Notes: generated from the sequence alone by a model not told the origin. DNA of 64,000 nucleotides from Marivivens sp. (GCA_017643845.1 JAEPMR010000007.1:20964-84963); one strand, 5' to 3'. Positions 1 to 9,137 are shown, numbered from the stretch's first letter. Translations and numbers: made by a program.

Positions 1-15
1 ACAATCGCGAATCTG

Positions 16-33
16 TAAAGGGAAACCCCTTTA
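16..33 (-). terminator. Possible stem-loop at the upp stop codon
   Basis: A perfect 7-bp inverted repeat (TAAAGGG / CCCTTTA, 4-nt loop) includes the TAA stop of upp. No T-run follows on the minus strand, so a rho-independent terminator is only possible. The window begins 15 bases further on, so the downstream context cannot be judged. Confidence 0.3.
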
Positions 34-660
34 TCTTGTGCCGAAAATGCGATCTCCCGCATCCCCTAGCCCCGGGACAATATATCCATTGCTATTTAGT
101 TTCTCATCTACAGACGCTGTGATGATAGCAACATCCGGATGCGCCTGAGTCATCCTCTGGATCCCTTCCGGCGCAGCGAGCAAACAAATGAACTTAATGC
201 TCTTTGCTCCTGCCTGTTTGACAAGATCGATTGCAGCGACAGCCGAATTCCCCGTGGCAAGCATCGGATCCACCACGAATACGCTTCTATCCTCGAGCGC
301 AGGTGGGACCTTGAAATAATATTCTACCGGCTCAAGCGTGTCTTCGTTTCGGTACAGACCGACAAAACCGACCCGTGCGGTTGGAAGAATGCTCAGGAAG
401 CCGTCCAACATTCCATTTCCCGCCCGCAAGATCGAAACAAGAGCAGGCTTGCGACCGGAAAGGATTGGCGCTGCCATTGTCGCGAGTGGCGTATCGATCG
501 TTGTTTCTTCAACAGGCAAATCGCGGGTGGCTTCGAAGGTCAGGAGCTGCCCAATTTCGCCGACAATCGCACGAAATTGTACAGTCGGTGTCGTGCTTTT
601 TCTCAAAAGTGACAGCTTATGCTGAACCAATGGATGATCGACGACGATAACCTCAGCCAT
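31..660 (-). CDS. upp: Uracil phosphoribosyltransferase
   Basis: Converts uracil and PRPP to UMP in the cytoplasm (pyrimidine salvage). The 209-residue product has the type I phosphoribosyltransferase PRPP-binding loop ([10 protein letters not shown], residues 131-140) and the family C-terminal stretch [12 protein letters not shown]. The ORF track extends to 720, but the start [10 protein letters not shown] at 660 is preferred: an AGGTG sits just before it, the length is normal for the family, and it overlaps the add stop as ATGGCTGA (8 nt), which suggests translational coupling. It is the last gene of the cdd-deoA-deoB-add-upp operon and uses uracil released upstream in the pathway. Confidence 0.96.
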   Translation of the reverse strand: MAEVIVVDHPLVQHKLSLLRKSTTPTVQFRAIVGEIGQLLTFEATRDLPVEETTIDTPLATMAAPILSGRKPALVSILRAGNGMLDGFLSILPTARVGFVGLYRNEDTLEPVEYYFKVPPALEDRSVFVVDPMLATGNSAVAAIDLVKQAGAKSIKFICLLAAPEGIQRMTQAHPDVAIITASVDEKLNSNGYIVPGLGDAGDRIFGTR

Positions 661-1645
661 TTTGCACCTGCAATTTCTGAATAATGTCAGTGCGGGTTTC
701 GTCATCACAGAAGGCGGCATAGATTGCCGTGGTGTTCACCTGATGGAAGTCCTCCTGTCTCCAACCGAATGTCTGCGCAAGCTTCTCATACTCGTTTACC
801 ATCGTGGTATGGAAGAAAGGCGGATCATCCGTCGAAACTGTCACCTTAACTCCGGCTTTGCGCAGCGCATCGATTGGATGGCTCGGCCAATCGCCGCTCG
901 CCCGCAACACAACATTCGAACCGGGGCAGACTTCCAAAACCGTCCCGCGATCGTGAAGTTCATGAACAAGGTCCGGTTCCTTTATCGCATTTATCCCATG
1001 GCCGATCCGTTCGACACCGAGCGCGCGCACCGTTTCGCGCACCATATCGGGCCCACCCCACTCTCCTGCATGACAGGTGAGGCGCAGCCCCGCCTCACGA
1101 GCTAAATCAAAGGAATAAGCAAAATCGTTGGGACACCCATGCAACTCAGCGCCCGCCATCCCAAACCCCGTCAGAAATTTCGACTTTGTTTCTGCAGCAC
1201 ATAGGGCTGCCTTCTTGGACTTCTCTGGCCCGAAATGGCGGATACAAGTCACGATCCCGCGTAATGTAATTCCAAAAATACGCTGTGCTTCGTTCGCTGC
1301 GTCTTCGATCGCGGCAAGATAGTCTATCCAAGCTGACAGGTCCGCACCGCCGCAAAAGTCTGGACTTAGGAAAGTCTCCGAATAGATCACACCATTTTCA
1401 GCGCTCTGTTCCAGAACAGCGAGGGTGAGCCGCCGAAAATCTTCTGGGCTCTGTAATGTCGTGCAAGCTGCCTCATAGACGCTCAGGAAATGTTCAAAAT
1501 CACGATAGGAATAGTTTCCGCGCTCGTCGAAAATCCCGCTAATGTCTATTTTCTTTTCTTTAGCCAATCCCCGAATAAAGGACGGCGGTGCTGCACCCTC
1601 TAGATGCAAGTGTAATTCTACCTTCGGAATTTCGGAAAACGTCAT
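653..1645 (-). CDS. add: Adenosine deaminase
   Basis: Hydrolytically deaminates adenosine or deoxyadenosine to inosine or deoxyinosine. The 330-residue protein has the amidohydrolase zinc ligands in the N-terminal HLHLEGA motif (about residues 11-17), the catalytic TCHAGEWGG segment in the middle and the late metal ligand region TVSTDDPPF. The start overlaps the deoB stop as ATGA and the stop overlaps upp by 8 nt, so it is translated within the nucleoside operon. A related adenine deaminase is possible, but the operon context favours the nucleoside enzyme. Confidence 0.93.
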   Translation of the reverse strand: MTFSEIPKVELHLHLEGAAPPSFIRGLAKEKKIDISGIFDERGNYSYRDFEHFLSVYEAACTTLQSPEDFRRLTLAVLEQSAENGVIYSETFLSPDFCGGADLSAWIDYLAAIEDAANEAQRIFGITLRGIVTCIRHFGPEKSKKAALCAAETKSKFLTGFGMAGAELHGCPNDFAYSFDLAREAGLRLTCHAGEWGGPDMVRETVRALGVERIGHGINAIKEPDLVHELHDRGTVLEVCPGSNVVLRASGDWPSHPIDALRKAGVKVTVSTDDPPFFHTTMVNEYEKLAQTFGWRQEDFHQVNTTAIYAAFCDDETRTDIIQKLQVQNG

Positions 1646-2862
1646 AGGAAACTCCTTCCTTCCCCCTCATATGGGATGTCCAAGAAATCCGCGGCAGAGG
1701 CAGCAACGTCTACAAAGGCGCGCGCACCTATTGGCCCTTTGCCCGCTCCGAACACAAGCACGGGTACCTGCTCGCGCGTGTGATCGGTGCCAATCCACGA
1801 CGGGTCGTTACCATGATCTGCGGTCACTATAAGCAGATCATCCGGACGCATTGATTTTATTACCTTCTGCAAGACACTATCGAACCATTCGAGATGTCTG
1901 GCATAGCCAGCGATGTCGCGGCGATGGCCGTATTCGCTGTCGAATTCTACAAAATTCGCAAACACCAGCGAGCCCTCTTCCGCCTCATTGACCAAATCAG
2001 CCAGGTGATCGGCAAGTTGGCTGTCAGCGCCTTTTCGAACTTCAGAAATTCCTCTCATCGAGAAGATATCTCCAATCTTGCCAATGGCATAGACCTTTCG
2101 ACCGGCCGAATGCACCCAATCACAAATCGTTGGAGAGGGTGGTTCGATCGCGAAATCCTTACGATTTGGGGTCCGCCGGAAGGGAACATCGCGACCATTG
2201 CCGACAAAAGGCCGTGCGATAACCCGCCCAATACGCATTGGATGCACAACCGATGCACAATCCATGCATACGTTATAGAGACGTTCGAGCCCGAATAATT
2301 CCTCATGGGCAGCAATCTGAAGAACGCTGTCGACAGACGTGTAGCAAATCGGTTTTCCCGATGTGATGTGCTCAACACCGAATTTCTCGATAATCTCTGT
2401 CCCTGAAGCGTGGCAGTTCCCCAATATTCCATCGACGTCAGCAGACTTCATAATCGCTTCTGTGACGCGGCTCGGGAACGAGGGGACCGTGTTCGGAAAA
2501 TAGCCCCAGTCCCAAGGCACGGGCACACCCGCCAACTCCCAATGCCCGGAAGGTGTATCTTTGCCCTTCGAGATTTCGATCGCGGCTCCCCACTTTCCAG
2601 AAGGCTCAACTTGACGGTCGTTTGGAATATGCAGGCCGCTCGCCAATTCGAGGGCGCGATACAATCCGAGTTGCGCCAATGTCGGCACAGAAAGTGGACC
2701 CCTCCGGCCGATGTCGGCCTCTCCCTTCGCACAAGACTCAATGATGTGACCTAAAGTGTTTGCGCCGGTATCGGGCACTCCATCGTTCGCGAAATCACCG
2801 GCATCCGGCGCCCCTCCGATCCCAACACTATCCATAACAATTAGAAAAAGACGGCGATTCAT
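1642..2862 (-). CDS. deoB: Phosphopentomutase
   Basis: Interconverts (deoxy)ribose 1-phosphate and 5-phosphate, moving the sugar released by DeoA into central metabolism. The 406-residue protein of the alkaline phosphatase superfamily has the N-terminal metal site MDSVGIGGAPDAG (about 10-22), the conserved GRVIARPFVG segment and the C-terminal metal motif TADHGNDPSW. It overlaps deoA upstream and add downstream by 4 nt each (ATGA). Oddly, the segment coding for CMDCASVVHPM lies in an 11-bp-periodic DNA repeat that recurs before tamA (see repeat entries). Confidence 0.96.
   Translation of the reverse strand: MNRRLFLIVMDSVGIGGAPDAGDFANDGVPDTGANTLGHIIESCAKGEADIGRRGPLSVPTLAQLGLYRALELASGLHIPNDRQVEPSGKWGAAIEISKGKDTPSGHWELAGVPVPWDWGYFPNTVPSFPSRVTEAIMKSADVDGILGNCHASGTEIIEKFGVEHITSGKPICYTSVDSVLQIAAHEELFGLERLYNVCMDCASVVHPMRIGRVIARPFVGNGRDVPFRRTPNRKDFAIEPPSPTICDWVHSAGRKVYAIGKIGDIFSMRGISEVRKGADSQLADHLADLVNEAEEGSLVFANFVEFDSEYGHRRDIAGYARHLEWFDSVLQKVIKSMRPDDLLIVTADHGNDPSWIGTDHTREQVPVLVFGAGKGPIGARAFVDVAASAADFLDIPYEGEGRSFL
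2231..2274. repeat. 11-bp-period repeat inside deoB, matching the tamA upstream repeat
   Basis: On the plus strand, units begin at 2231 (degenerate), 2242, 2253 and 2264, each starting ATG or ATA and spaced 11 bases: ATGCACAACCG, ATGCACAATCC, ATGCATACGTT. Positions 2242-2270 match 54414-54442 at 28 of 29 bases. Here the repeat is coding (minus strand, CMDCASVVHPM of DeoB). The match was seen by eye; what causes it is unknown. Confidence 0.7.
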
Positions 2863-4160
2863 TCCGACCTCGTACGGATCAGGGAATTCAGGCTCGGCTT
2901 CGGACCGATCTCACAAGCGGCCAGCACCCCCTCTACAGCCCGCTCCGCTTCCTCCGGCGATCGGGCATGGACACGACATATCAGATCGCCGGTCGAAAAT
3001 CGCGCACCCAAATCCGCGAAATCCGACAAACCAACCGAATGATCAATGCGGTCCGCTTCGGTCTTTCGCCCAGCTCCTAGAGCAACCACAACTTCGCCGA
3101 GAGCGCGGCCATCGATTGCTGCCAGATGGCCCGGTGCGTCAGCTGTTACATCCATGATAAGATTGGCGGTCGGAAGCTGCGTGCGCCAATTCTGGGAAAA
3201 ATCATTTGACCCACCCATCGCAGACAGCATGCCTTGGAAACGATCCATTGCATCGCCCGTATCAATCGCGCGGCCGATCTTAACCTCTGCCTCATCACCA
3301 GCGAGACCGACAAGCCGAAGTGCGATTGCACCCAATGTGACGACCAATTCACGCAAACGCGGCGCTGCTCCTCGGTCCCCCTCAAGAACACGCATGCAAT
3401 CGGCAATTTCCAATGCGTTTCCCAAGGACGGCGCAAGTGGCTGGGACATATCGGAAATGATCGCTTCCGTCTTACAGCCTGCGGAATTACCCGTAGTGGC
3501 AAGGGCGCACGCAAGCTCCTCCGCCTCGTCAAGGGACTGCATGAATGCTCCGCTTCCGCACTTCACATCCAGGACAAGCGCGTCGAGCCCGGCCGCTAGC
3601 TTCTTGGACAGGATTGACGCGCAGATCAGATCAATACTTTCGACAGTACCAGTGACATCGCGGACGGCATACAGGCGCCGATCCGCAGGGGCGATATCTG
3701 CTGTTGCACCCGCAATCACACAACCCTGCCGCGTTACAATTTCTCTCAGCTTGTCGATATCCATCGACGTTTTGACATTCGGGATTGCTTCCAGCTTGTC
3801 CAGAGTGCCACCTGTATGACCGAGACCCCGACCGGAGATCATCGGAACGAATGCGCCACATGCCGCCAAGGCAGGTGCAAGTACAATGGACACGCAGTCA
3901 CCCACCCCCCCTGTTGAGTGCTTGTCCACGACTGGACCCGGGAGATCCCACATTAAGCGGTGTCCTGAATCCCGCATAGCGGCTGTCAGCGCGGTGCGAC
4001 CACCTTCCGGCAACCCCCGAAGAACGACGGCCATCGCGAACGCGCCCGCCTGCGCATCACTCACCGCCCCGGAAGCAAGGCCATTCGCAAACCAGCGCAA
4101 CTCACTTTCGGCAAGCGGCACGCCATCCCTGACGGCTTGTATGATGGCACGTGCATCCAT
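2859..4160 (-). CDS. deoA: Thymidine phosphorylase
   Basis: Phosphorolyses thymidine (and deoxyuridine) to the base and 2-deoxyribose 1-phosphate. The 433-residue protein has the phosphate-binding DKHSTGGVGD motif (about 80-89) and the family signature SGRGLGHTGGTLDKLEAIP (about 109-127), followed by the catalytic LDVKCGSGAFM region. It starts 3 nt after the cdd stop and overlaps deoB by 4 nt. Its sugar product is the DeoB substrate and its base product feeds Upp after cytidine deamination by Cdd. Confidence 0.96.
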   Translation of the reverse strand: MDARAIIQAVRDGVPLAESELRWFANGLASGAVSDAQAGAFAMAVVLRGLPEGGRTALTAAMRDSGHRLMWDLPGPVVDKHSTGGVGDCVSIVLAPALAACGAFVPMISGRGLGHTGGTLDKLEAIPNVKTSMDIDKLREIVTRQGCVIAGATADIAPADRRLYAVRDVTGTVESIDLICASILSKKLAAGLDALVLDVKCGSGAFMQSLDEAEELACALATTGNSAGCKTEAIISDMSQPLAPSLGNALEIADCMRVLEGDRGAAPRLRELVVTLGAIALRLVGLAGDEAEVKIGRAIDTGDAMDRFQGMLSAMGGSNDFSQNWRTQLPTANLIMDVTADAPGHLAAIDGRALGEVVVALGAGRKTEADRIDHSVGLSDFADLGARFSTGDLICRVHARSPEEAERAVEGVLAACEIGPKPSLNSLIRTRSE

Positions 4161-4163
4161 GAC

Positions 4164-4559
4164 TTAGCTTCGGGCCATGTGCTCCGTCGAAAAAACACCG
4201 GGGAGCAATTCGCCAATCGTGGTTTCGAACACCAAACCATCAGTCGTGCAAAGGGTGACCTTGACACCTGCCTCACCGAATTCGGCCAGCTTTTGGCGGC
4301 ATCCACCGCATGGGCTGACCGGGACAGGACTATCCGCAATAACGGCGACTTCGGCTATTTTTAGTTCCCCCGCCGCGACCATAGCCGCGATCGCTCCGGC
4401 TTCCGCGCACGTGCCCTCGGGATATGCAACATTCTCGACATTGCAGCCCACATGAACCGCCCCACTGACCGTTCTGATCGCGGCACCTACTTTGAAGTTC
4501 GAGTAAGGGACATAGGCCCTCTCACGGACTTGAGCTGCGTCATCTATCAATGACATCAT
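4164..4559 (-). CDS. cdd: Cytidine deaminase
   Basis: Deaminates cytidine and deoxycytidine to uridine and deoxyuridine, feeding DeoA and Upp. The short homotetrameric-type enzyme has the zinc site CAEAGAI (Cys plus proton-shuttle Glu) and the second zinc pair PCGGCRQ. The track start at 4577 is a TTG; the ATG at 4559 (or the adjacent ATG at 4556, giving MSLIDDAAQ) is preferred because AAAAAGG lies just before it. It is the first gene of the nucleoside operon and is divergent from the malic enzyme gene. Confidence 0.95.
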   Translation of the reverse strand: MMSLIDDAAQVRERAYVPYSNFKVGAAIRTVSGAVHVGCNVENVAYPEGTCAEAGAIAAMVAAGELKIAEVAVIADSPVPVSPCGGCRQKLAEFGEAGVKVTLCTTDGLVFETTIGELLPGVFSTEHMARS

Positions 4560-4584
4560 CACACCTTTTTTGACCAATTGCTCA

Positions 4585-4614
4585 AAGTTAAGAGGAATGC
4601 GCTAGGATAGACAA
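4585..4614 (-). promoter_or_regulatory. Candidate promoter of the cdd operon
   Basis: On the minus strand TTGTCT (4609-4614) and TAACTT (4585-4590) are separated by 18 bases, about 30 bases before the cdd start. This is a plausible sigma-70-like pair, judged by eye only. Confidence 0.35.
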
Positions 4615-4678
4615 GCAGTATCAGCCATCTGCGAAAACAGTTAATTGAAACTATGGATCGCGATGCACCGGAAAGAAC

Positions 4679-4728
4679 GTTAAATTGAAATCACTTTAAC
4701 TCGGATCGAGATTAGTTTAACGTTAAAC
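4679..4728. promoter_or_regulatory. GTTTAAC palindromes before the malic enzyme (candidate operator)
   Basis: A perfect 14-bp palindrome, GTTTAACGTTAAAC, lies at 4715-4728, about 20 bases before the malic enzyme start. A second looser inverted pair (GTTAAA at 4679, TTTAAC at 4695) lies upstream. A central CG within a dyad is typical of LacI-family operators. LacI-family regulators such as CceR/PckR control gluconeogenic and central carbon genes in alphaproteobacteria, so such a regulator is a reasonable guess, not shown. The site could also affect the divergent cdd operon. Confidence 0.5.
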
Positions 4729-4737
4729 AATCTGGAT

Positions 4738-7029
4738 ATGGAGGCCGTTTTGACAGATCAATCGAGAGAGGCATTGCGCCAGGCTGCACTTGAGTACCAC
4801 CGCTCGCCGAAACCGGGAAAGCTGGAAATTCGGGCAACCAAGCCGCTGGCGAATGGTCGCGATCTGGCACGCGCTTACAGCCCTGGGGTTGCGGAAGCAT
4901 GTCTCGAGATCAAATCCAACGCGGACACCGCAAGGGACTATACAGCGCGGGGAAATCTTGTTGCCGTTGTTTCAAACGGCACAGCAGTCCTTGGGCTCGG
5001 CAACATCGGAGCACTGGCCTCCAAACCGGTGATGGAGGGCAAAGCCGTACTCTTCAAAAAGTTCGCCAACATCGACTGTTTTGATATCGAACTGGACGAA
5101 ACCGACCCCGAAAAACTGGCCGACATCGTGTGTGCGCTCGAACCGACGTTCGGCGCGATCAACTTAGAAGACATCAAGGCGCCGGACTGTTTCGTTGTTG
5201 AACGGATCTGTCGCGAAAGGATGAACATCCCCGTTTTCCATGATGATCAACATGGGACGGCGATTGTTGTAGGTGCGGCCGCACGAAATGCGATGGAAAT
5301 TAGTGGCAAGAGATTTGAGGACGTCAAAGTTGTCTCCACTGGCGGCGGCGCTGCCGGAATTGCCTGCCTCAATATGCTTTTGAAGCTCGGCGTTCGTAGG
5401 GAAAACGTTTTTCTCTGCGACTTGGAAGGCCTCGTCTACGAGGGGCGGGAAAAGGATATGACCCCGCAAAAAGCGGCCTACGCTCAGGGAACATCTCCGG
5501 CAAACTTGGGGGATGTAATCGAAGGCGCAGACCTCTTTTTAGGGCTATCCGGTCCTGGGGTGCTGACACAAGAGATGGTCCGAAAGATGGCAAAGCGCCC
5601 TATCATCTTTGCGCTCGCCAATCCGACTCCCGAGATTACACCGGAACTCGCCCGAGCAGTCGCCCCTGACGCAATCATCGCGACCGGACGGAGCGACTTC
5701 CCAAACCAAGTGAACAACGTGCTCTGCTTTCCGTTTATTTTCCGCGGCGCGCTTGATGTCGGGGCCACGGAAATCAACGACGAAATGAAAATCGCCTGCA
5801 TCGAGGGGATTGCTGCTCTGGCGCGGGCAACGACCAGCGCGGAAGCCGCCGCCGCATACCGTGGCGAGCAGCTGACATTCGGGGCCGACTATCTGATCCC
5901 GAAACCCTTTGACCCCCGTTTGATGGGGGTTGTGGCCAGTGCAGTGGCACAGGCAGCAATGGACTCTGGCGTCGCGTTGCGCCCGCTTGATGATGTTGCC
6001 GCGTACAAAGCACAACTGGACAGCTCAGTCTTCAAGTCCGCAATGCTGATGCGCCCAGTATTCGAGGCCGCTCGGCAATCTGCACGGCGCATTGTTTTCG
6101 CTGAAGGCGAGGACGAACGCGTGTTGCGAGCGGCGCAGGCGATTATGGAAGAAACCACCGATGCACCCATCCTAATCGGCCGCCCTGAAGTCATCGAAGC
6201 GCGATGCGAAAGGGCAGGTCTAAAGATCCGTCCGGGAATCGATCTGGAAATCGTCAACCCAGAGAATGACGCGCGGTATCGCGATTATTGGGGAACCTAC
6301 CACCAACTGATGGCAAGAAATGGCGTCACGCCTGACCTAGCGAAGGCGATCATGCGCACCAATACGACTGCCATTGCCGCGGTGATGGTTCATAGAGAAG
6401 AAGCAGAAAGCATGATTTGCGGCACCTTTGGGCAGTTCCTCTGGCACCTGAACTATGTATCGCAGGTGTTGGGAAGGGATGGTCGGCAACCCGTCGGCGC
6501 GCTCAGCTTGATGATCCTCGAAGATGGGCCGCTCTTCATCGCTGATACGCAAGTACATCCGAACCCAACGCCAGAACAAATTGCCGAAACCGTGACAGGT
6601 TGTGCGCGTCATGTGCGGAGGTTTGGCCTCACACCGGAAATCGCGCTTTGCTCTCATTCGCAATTCGGCAACCTCGACTGTGAAACCGGTCGGCGGATGC
6701 GGGCTGCGATTGATATTCTCGATTCAGCACCTCGTGATTACCATTACGAGGGCGAGATGCATGTCGACGCTGCGCTCGACGTCGAGCTTCGCGACAGAAT
6801 TTTTCCGGGTAGCCGCCTGAATGGTCCGGCGAATGTGTTGGTATTCGCGAATACTGACGCAGCTTCTGGTGTTCGAAACATCCTAAAAATGAAAGGGGGC
6901 GGACTCGAAGTCGGCCCCATTCTGATGGGAATGCAGAACAAGGCGCATATTGTGACACCCTCGATTACCGCACGCGGCCTGCTGAATATGTCCGCCCTAG
7001 CAGGAACGCCTGTCGCTCATTACGGCTAA
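4738..7029 (+). CDS. maeB: NADP-dependent malic enzyme / phosphotransacetylase-domain fusion
   Basis: Decarboxylates malate to pyruvate with NAD(P) reduction. The 763-residue protein has an N-terminal malic enzyme (about residues 1-420: YSPGVAEACLEI, FHDDQHGTAIVV, GGGAAGIACLNML nucleotide fold) and a C-terminal phosphate acetyltransferase-like domain (about 430-755). In MaeB-type enzymes this C-terminal domain is usually regulatory (acetyl-CoA sensing) and not catalytic. The start is ambiguous: the ATG at 4738 overlaps a strong GGAGG (4740-4744) that is ideally spaced for a TTG at 4750, giving MTDQSREAL. The TTG may be the real start, shortening the protein by 4 residues. Confidence 0.95.
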   Translation: MEAVLTDQSREALRQAALEYHRSPKPGKLEIRATKPLANGRDLARAYSPGVAEACLEIKSNADTARDYTARGNLVAVVSNGTAVLGLGNIGALASKPVMEGKAVLFKKFANIDCFDIELDETDPEKLADIVCALEPTFGAINLEDIKAPDCFVVERICRERMNIPVFHDDQHGTAIVVGAAARNAMEISGKRFEDVKVVSTGGGAAGIACLNMLLKLGVRRENVFLCDLEGLVYEGREKDMTPQKAAYAQGTSPANLGDVIEGADLFLGLSGPGVLTQEMVRKMAKRPIIFALANPTPEITPELARAVAPDAIIATGRSDFPNQVNNVLCFPFIFRGALDVGATEINDEMKIACIEGIAALARATTSAEAAAAYRGEQLTFGADYLIPKPFDPRLMGVVASAVAQAAMDSGVALRPLDDVAAYKAQLDSSVFKSAMLMRPVFEAARQSARRIVFAEGEDERVLRAAQAIMEETTDAPILIGRPEVIEARCERAGLKIRPGIDLEIVNPENDARYRDYWGTYHQLMARNGVTPDLAKAIMRTNTTAIAAVMVHREEAESMICGTFGQFLWHLNYVSQVLGRDGRQPVGALSLMILEDGPLFIADTQVHPNPTPEQIAETVTGCARHVRRFGLTPEIALCSHSQFGNLDCETGRRMRAAIDILDSAPRDYHYEGEMHVDAALDVELRDRIFPGSRLNGPANVLVFANTDAASGVRNILKMKGGGLEVGPILMGMQNKAHIVTPSITARGLLNMSALAGTPVAHYG

Positions 7030-7044
7030 AGGGAATCACCCTTT
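7028..7044 (+). terminator. Small stem-loop after maeB
   Basis: A 6-bp stem (AAAGGG / CCCTTT, 5-nt loop) begins at the maeB stop codon. There is no T-run, so termination is uncertain. Confidence 0.3.
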
Positions 7045-7060
7045 CACCGACGTTGCGATA

Positions 7061-7150
7061 TTTGCAAAGCCCCGGCACCCTTTCGCTATCAAGGCGAACG
7101 AAAGTGGGATTTGCAAATATTTGCAATTGCATCAGGCAAATTACTGCAAA
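7061..7150 (+). promoter_or_regulatory. TTTGCAAA array before prpE (candidate ScfR/PccR operator)
   Basis: TTTGCAAA occurs at 7061-7068 and 7110-7117. A near copy, TTTGCAAT, lies at 7120-7127, exactly 10 bases after the second, and a half-like CTGCAAA lies at 7144-7150. From memory of the family, paired TTTGCAAA motifs are bound by short-chain fatty acyl-CoA regulators (PccR of Rhodobacter sphaeroides controls propionyl-CoA carboxylation). Placement before a propionyl-CoA synthetase gene fits that role. No such regulator gene is in the window. Confidence 0.6.
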
Positions 7151-7244
7151 CTTATTGTCGCAGCCCCTCATCTTTCACCTCTGCACGCTTGCCCGATTGG
7201 ATGCGGCTCCTTAACACCAAGAGAGTAAAGAGGAGGATCTCATC

Positions 7245-9137
7245 ATGGGCTATAGGGACGTTTACGCCTCGTGGCAGCAAAACCCCGACGCATTCTGGAT
7301 GGAACAATCTAAATCGATTAGCTGGGACAGGGAGCCGTCGAAAGCGCTGTTTGACGAGGAAGCTCCGCTCTACGAGTGGTTCTCGGACGGCATGGTCAAC
7401 ACCTGCTACAATGCGGTGGACCGTCATGTAGAGAACGGACGCGGGGCTCAGGATGCAATCATCCATGACAGCCCAATCACCGGATCGAAATCCAAAATCA
7501 CATATGCCGATCTCAAGGACCGGGTAAGCAAGCTGGCCGGAGCACTCCGGGCCAAAGGCATCGAAAAAGGCGATCGCGTTATCATCTACATGCCAATGGT
7601 GCCCGAAGCGCTCATCGCCATGTTGGCAGTCACACGTATTGGTGCAATCCATTCAGTCGTCTTCGGTGGTTTCGCCGCAAATGAACTGGCTGTTCGCATC
7701 GACGACGCTCAACCAAAAGCAATCATCGCGGGTTCGTGCGGAATTGAGCCGGGGCGCGTGGTCGACTACAAACCACTGTTGGACGGCGCGATCGACCTCG
7801 CCAAGAGCAAGCCCGAATTTTGCGTAATCCTCCAGCGCGAACAGAAAGAGGCAGAGCTCATCGAAGGGCGTGACTTCGAATGGTCTGCCTTTCAGGAAAA
7901 TGCCGACCCTGCCGACTGCCTTCCCGTCGAGGGCAACCACCCCGCGTATATTCTTTACACATCTGGGACGACCGGCGCGCCAAAGGGCGTCGTCCGCCCG
8001 ACTGGCGGGCACCTGGTGGCTCTGAACTGGACCATGAAGAATATCTATAACGTGGAGCCGGGAGAGGTGTTCTGGGCTGCGTCTGACGTTGGCTGGGTCG
8101 TTGGGCACAGCTATATTTGCTATGCGCCGCTAATCCACGGAAACACCACTATCGTTTTCGAGGGCAAGCCGGTTGGCACGCCAGATGCAGGTACATTTTG
8201 GCGCGTCATCTCCGAATATAATGTCAAAGCGTTTTTCACCGCGCCAACGGCACTTAGGGCGATCAAACGCGATGACCCCAAAGGGGAGATGATCAAGGAC
8301 TACGATATCTCCCAGCTTCGTGCGCTCTATTTGGCTGGTGAGCGCGCCGACCCCGACACGATCGAATGGGCCCAGAGGGTCATGCAAGTGCCCGTCTATG
8401 ACCACTGGTGGCAAACCGAAACAGGCTATACGATTGCCGGAAATCCGGTCGGCATTGAAGCCCTTCCGGTGAAGATAGGCTCCCCCACGGTCGCAATGCC
8501 CGGCTACGATGTTCAAATCCTCGATGAGGGAGGAAATCCGGTTTCGAGCGGAGAGTTAGGCGCAATTGCTGTAAAGCTTCCCCTCCCTCCTGGAACGCTG
8601 CCCACACTTTGGAACGCGGAAGAACGTTTTAGGAAATCCTATCTAACGACCTTCCCCGGCTACTATGAAACTGGCGATGCGGGGATGATTGACGAAGATG
8701 GTTATCTTTACATCATGGCGCGCACCGATGACGTGATCAACGTCGCGGGTCACCGCCTATCGACTGGCGGCATGGAAGAGGTTCTGGCCGGACATCCCGA
8801 CGTGGCCGAATGTGCTGTGATTGGAGTCACAGATCAGCTCAAGGGCCAACTCCCCATGGGTTTCGTATGCCTGAACAAAGGATGTGACCGCCCCCACACT
8901 GAGGTCGTCGCAGAATGCGTCAAGCTCGTGCGCGAAAAGATCGGACCTGTTGCGGCATTCAAACTGGCCGTCGTGATAGATCGGCTACCCAAAACGCGAT
9001 CTGGAAAGATCCTTCGGGGGACGATGGTAAAGATTGCAGACAACGAAGACTTCAAGATGCCCGCGACGATTGATGATCCGGCCATACTTGATGAAATTCG
9101 CACAGCCGTCAGAACGCTCGGCTACGGAGGCGCTTGA
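7245..9137 (+). CDS. prpE: Propionyl-CoA synthetase
   Basis: Activates propionate with ATP and CoA through propionyl-AMP. The 630-residue ANL-superfamily enzyme has the P-loop-like YTSGTTGAPKG (about 237-247), the A5 region YDHWWQTETG, the hinge MARTDDVINVAGHRLSTGG and the C-terminal catalytic lysine in LPKTRSGKILRGTM. WWQTETGY and overall layout resemble PrpE more than acetyl-CoA synthetase, but substrate choice cannot be proven by reading. AGGAGG lies 8 bases before the ATG. TTTGCAAA elements upstream suggest control by an acyl-CoA-sensing regulator. Together with MeaB at 17 kb it points to a methylmalonyl-CoA route. Confidence 0.92.
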   Translation: MGYRDVYASWQQNPDAFWMEQSKSISWDREPSKALFDEEAPLYEWFSDGMVNTCYNAVDRHVENGRGAQDAIIHDSPITGSKSKITYADLKDRVSKLAGALRAKGIEKGDRVIIYMPMVPEALIAMLAVTRIGAIHSVVFGGFAANELAVRIDDAQPKAIIAGSCGIEPGRVVDYKPLLDGAIDLAKSKPEFCVILQREQKEAELIEGRDFEWSAFQENADPADCLPVEGNHPAYILYTSGTTGAPKGVVRPTGGHLVALNWTMKNIYNVEPGEVFWAASDVGWVVGHSYICYAPLIHGNTTIVFEGKPVGTPDAGTFWRVISEYNVKAFFTAPTALRAIKRDDPKGEMIKDYDISQLRALYLAGERADPDTIEWAQRVMQVPVYDHWWQTETGYTIAGNPVGIEALPVKIGSPTVAMPGYDVQILDEGGNPVSSGELGAIAVKLPLPPGTLPTLWNAEERFRKSYLTTFPGYYETGDAGMIDEDGYLYIMARTDDVINVAGHRLSTGGMEEVLAGHPDVAECAVIGVTDQLKGQLPMGFVCLNKGCDRPHTEVVAECVKLVREKIGPVAAFKLAVVIDRLPKTRSGKILRGTMVKIADNEDFKMPATIDDPAILDEIRTAVRTLGYGGA

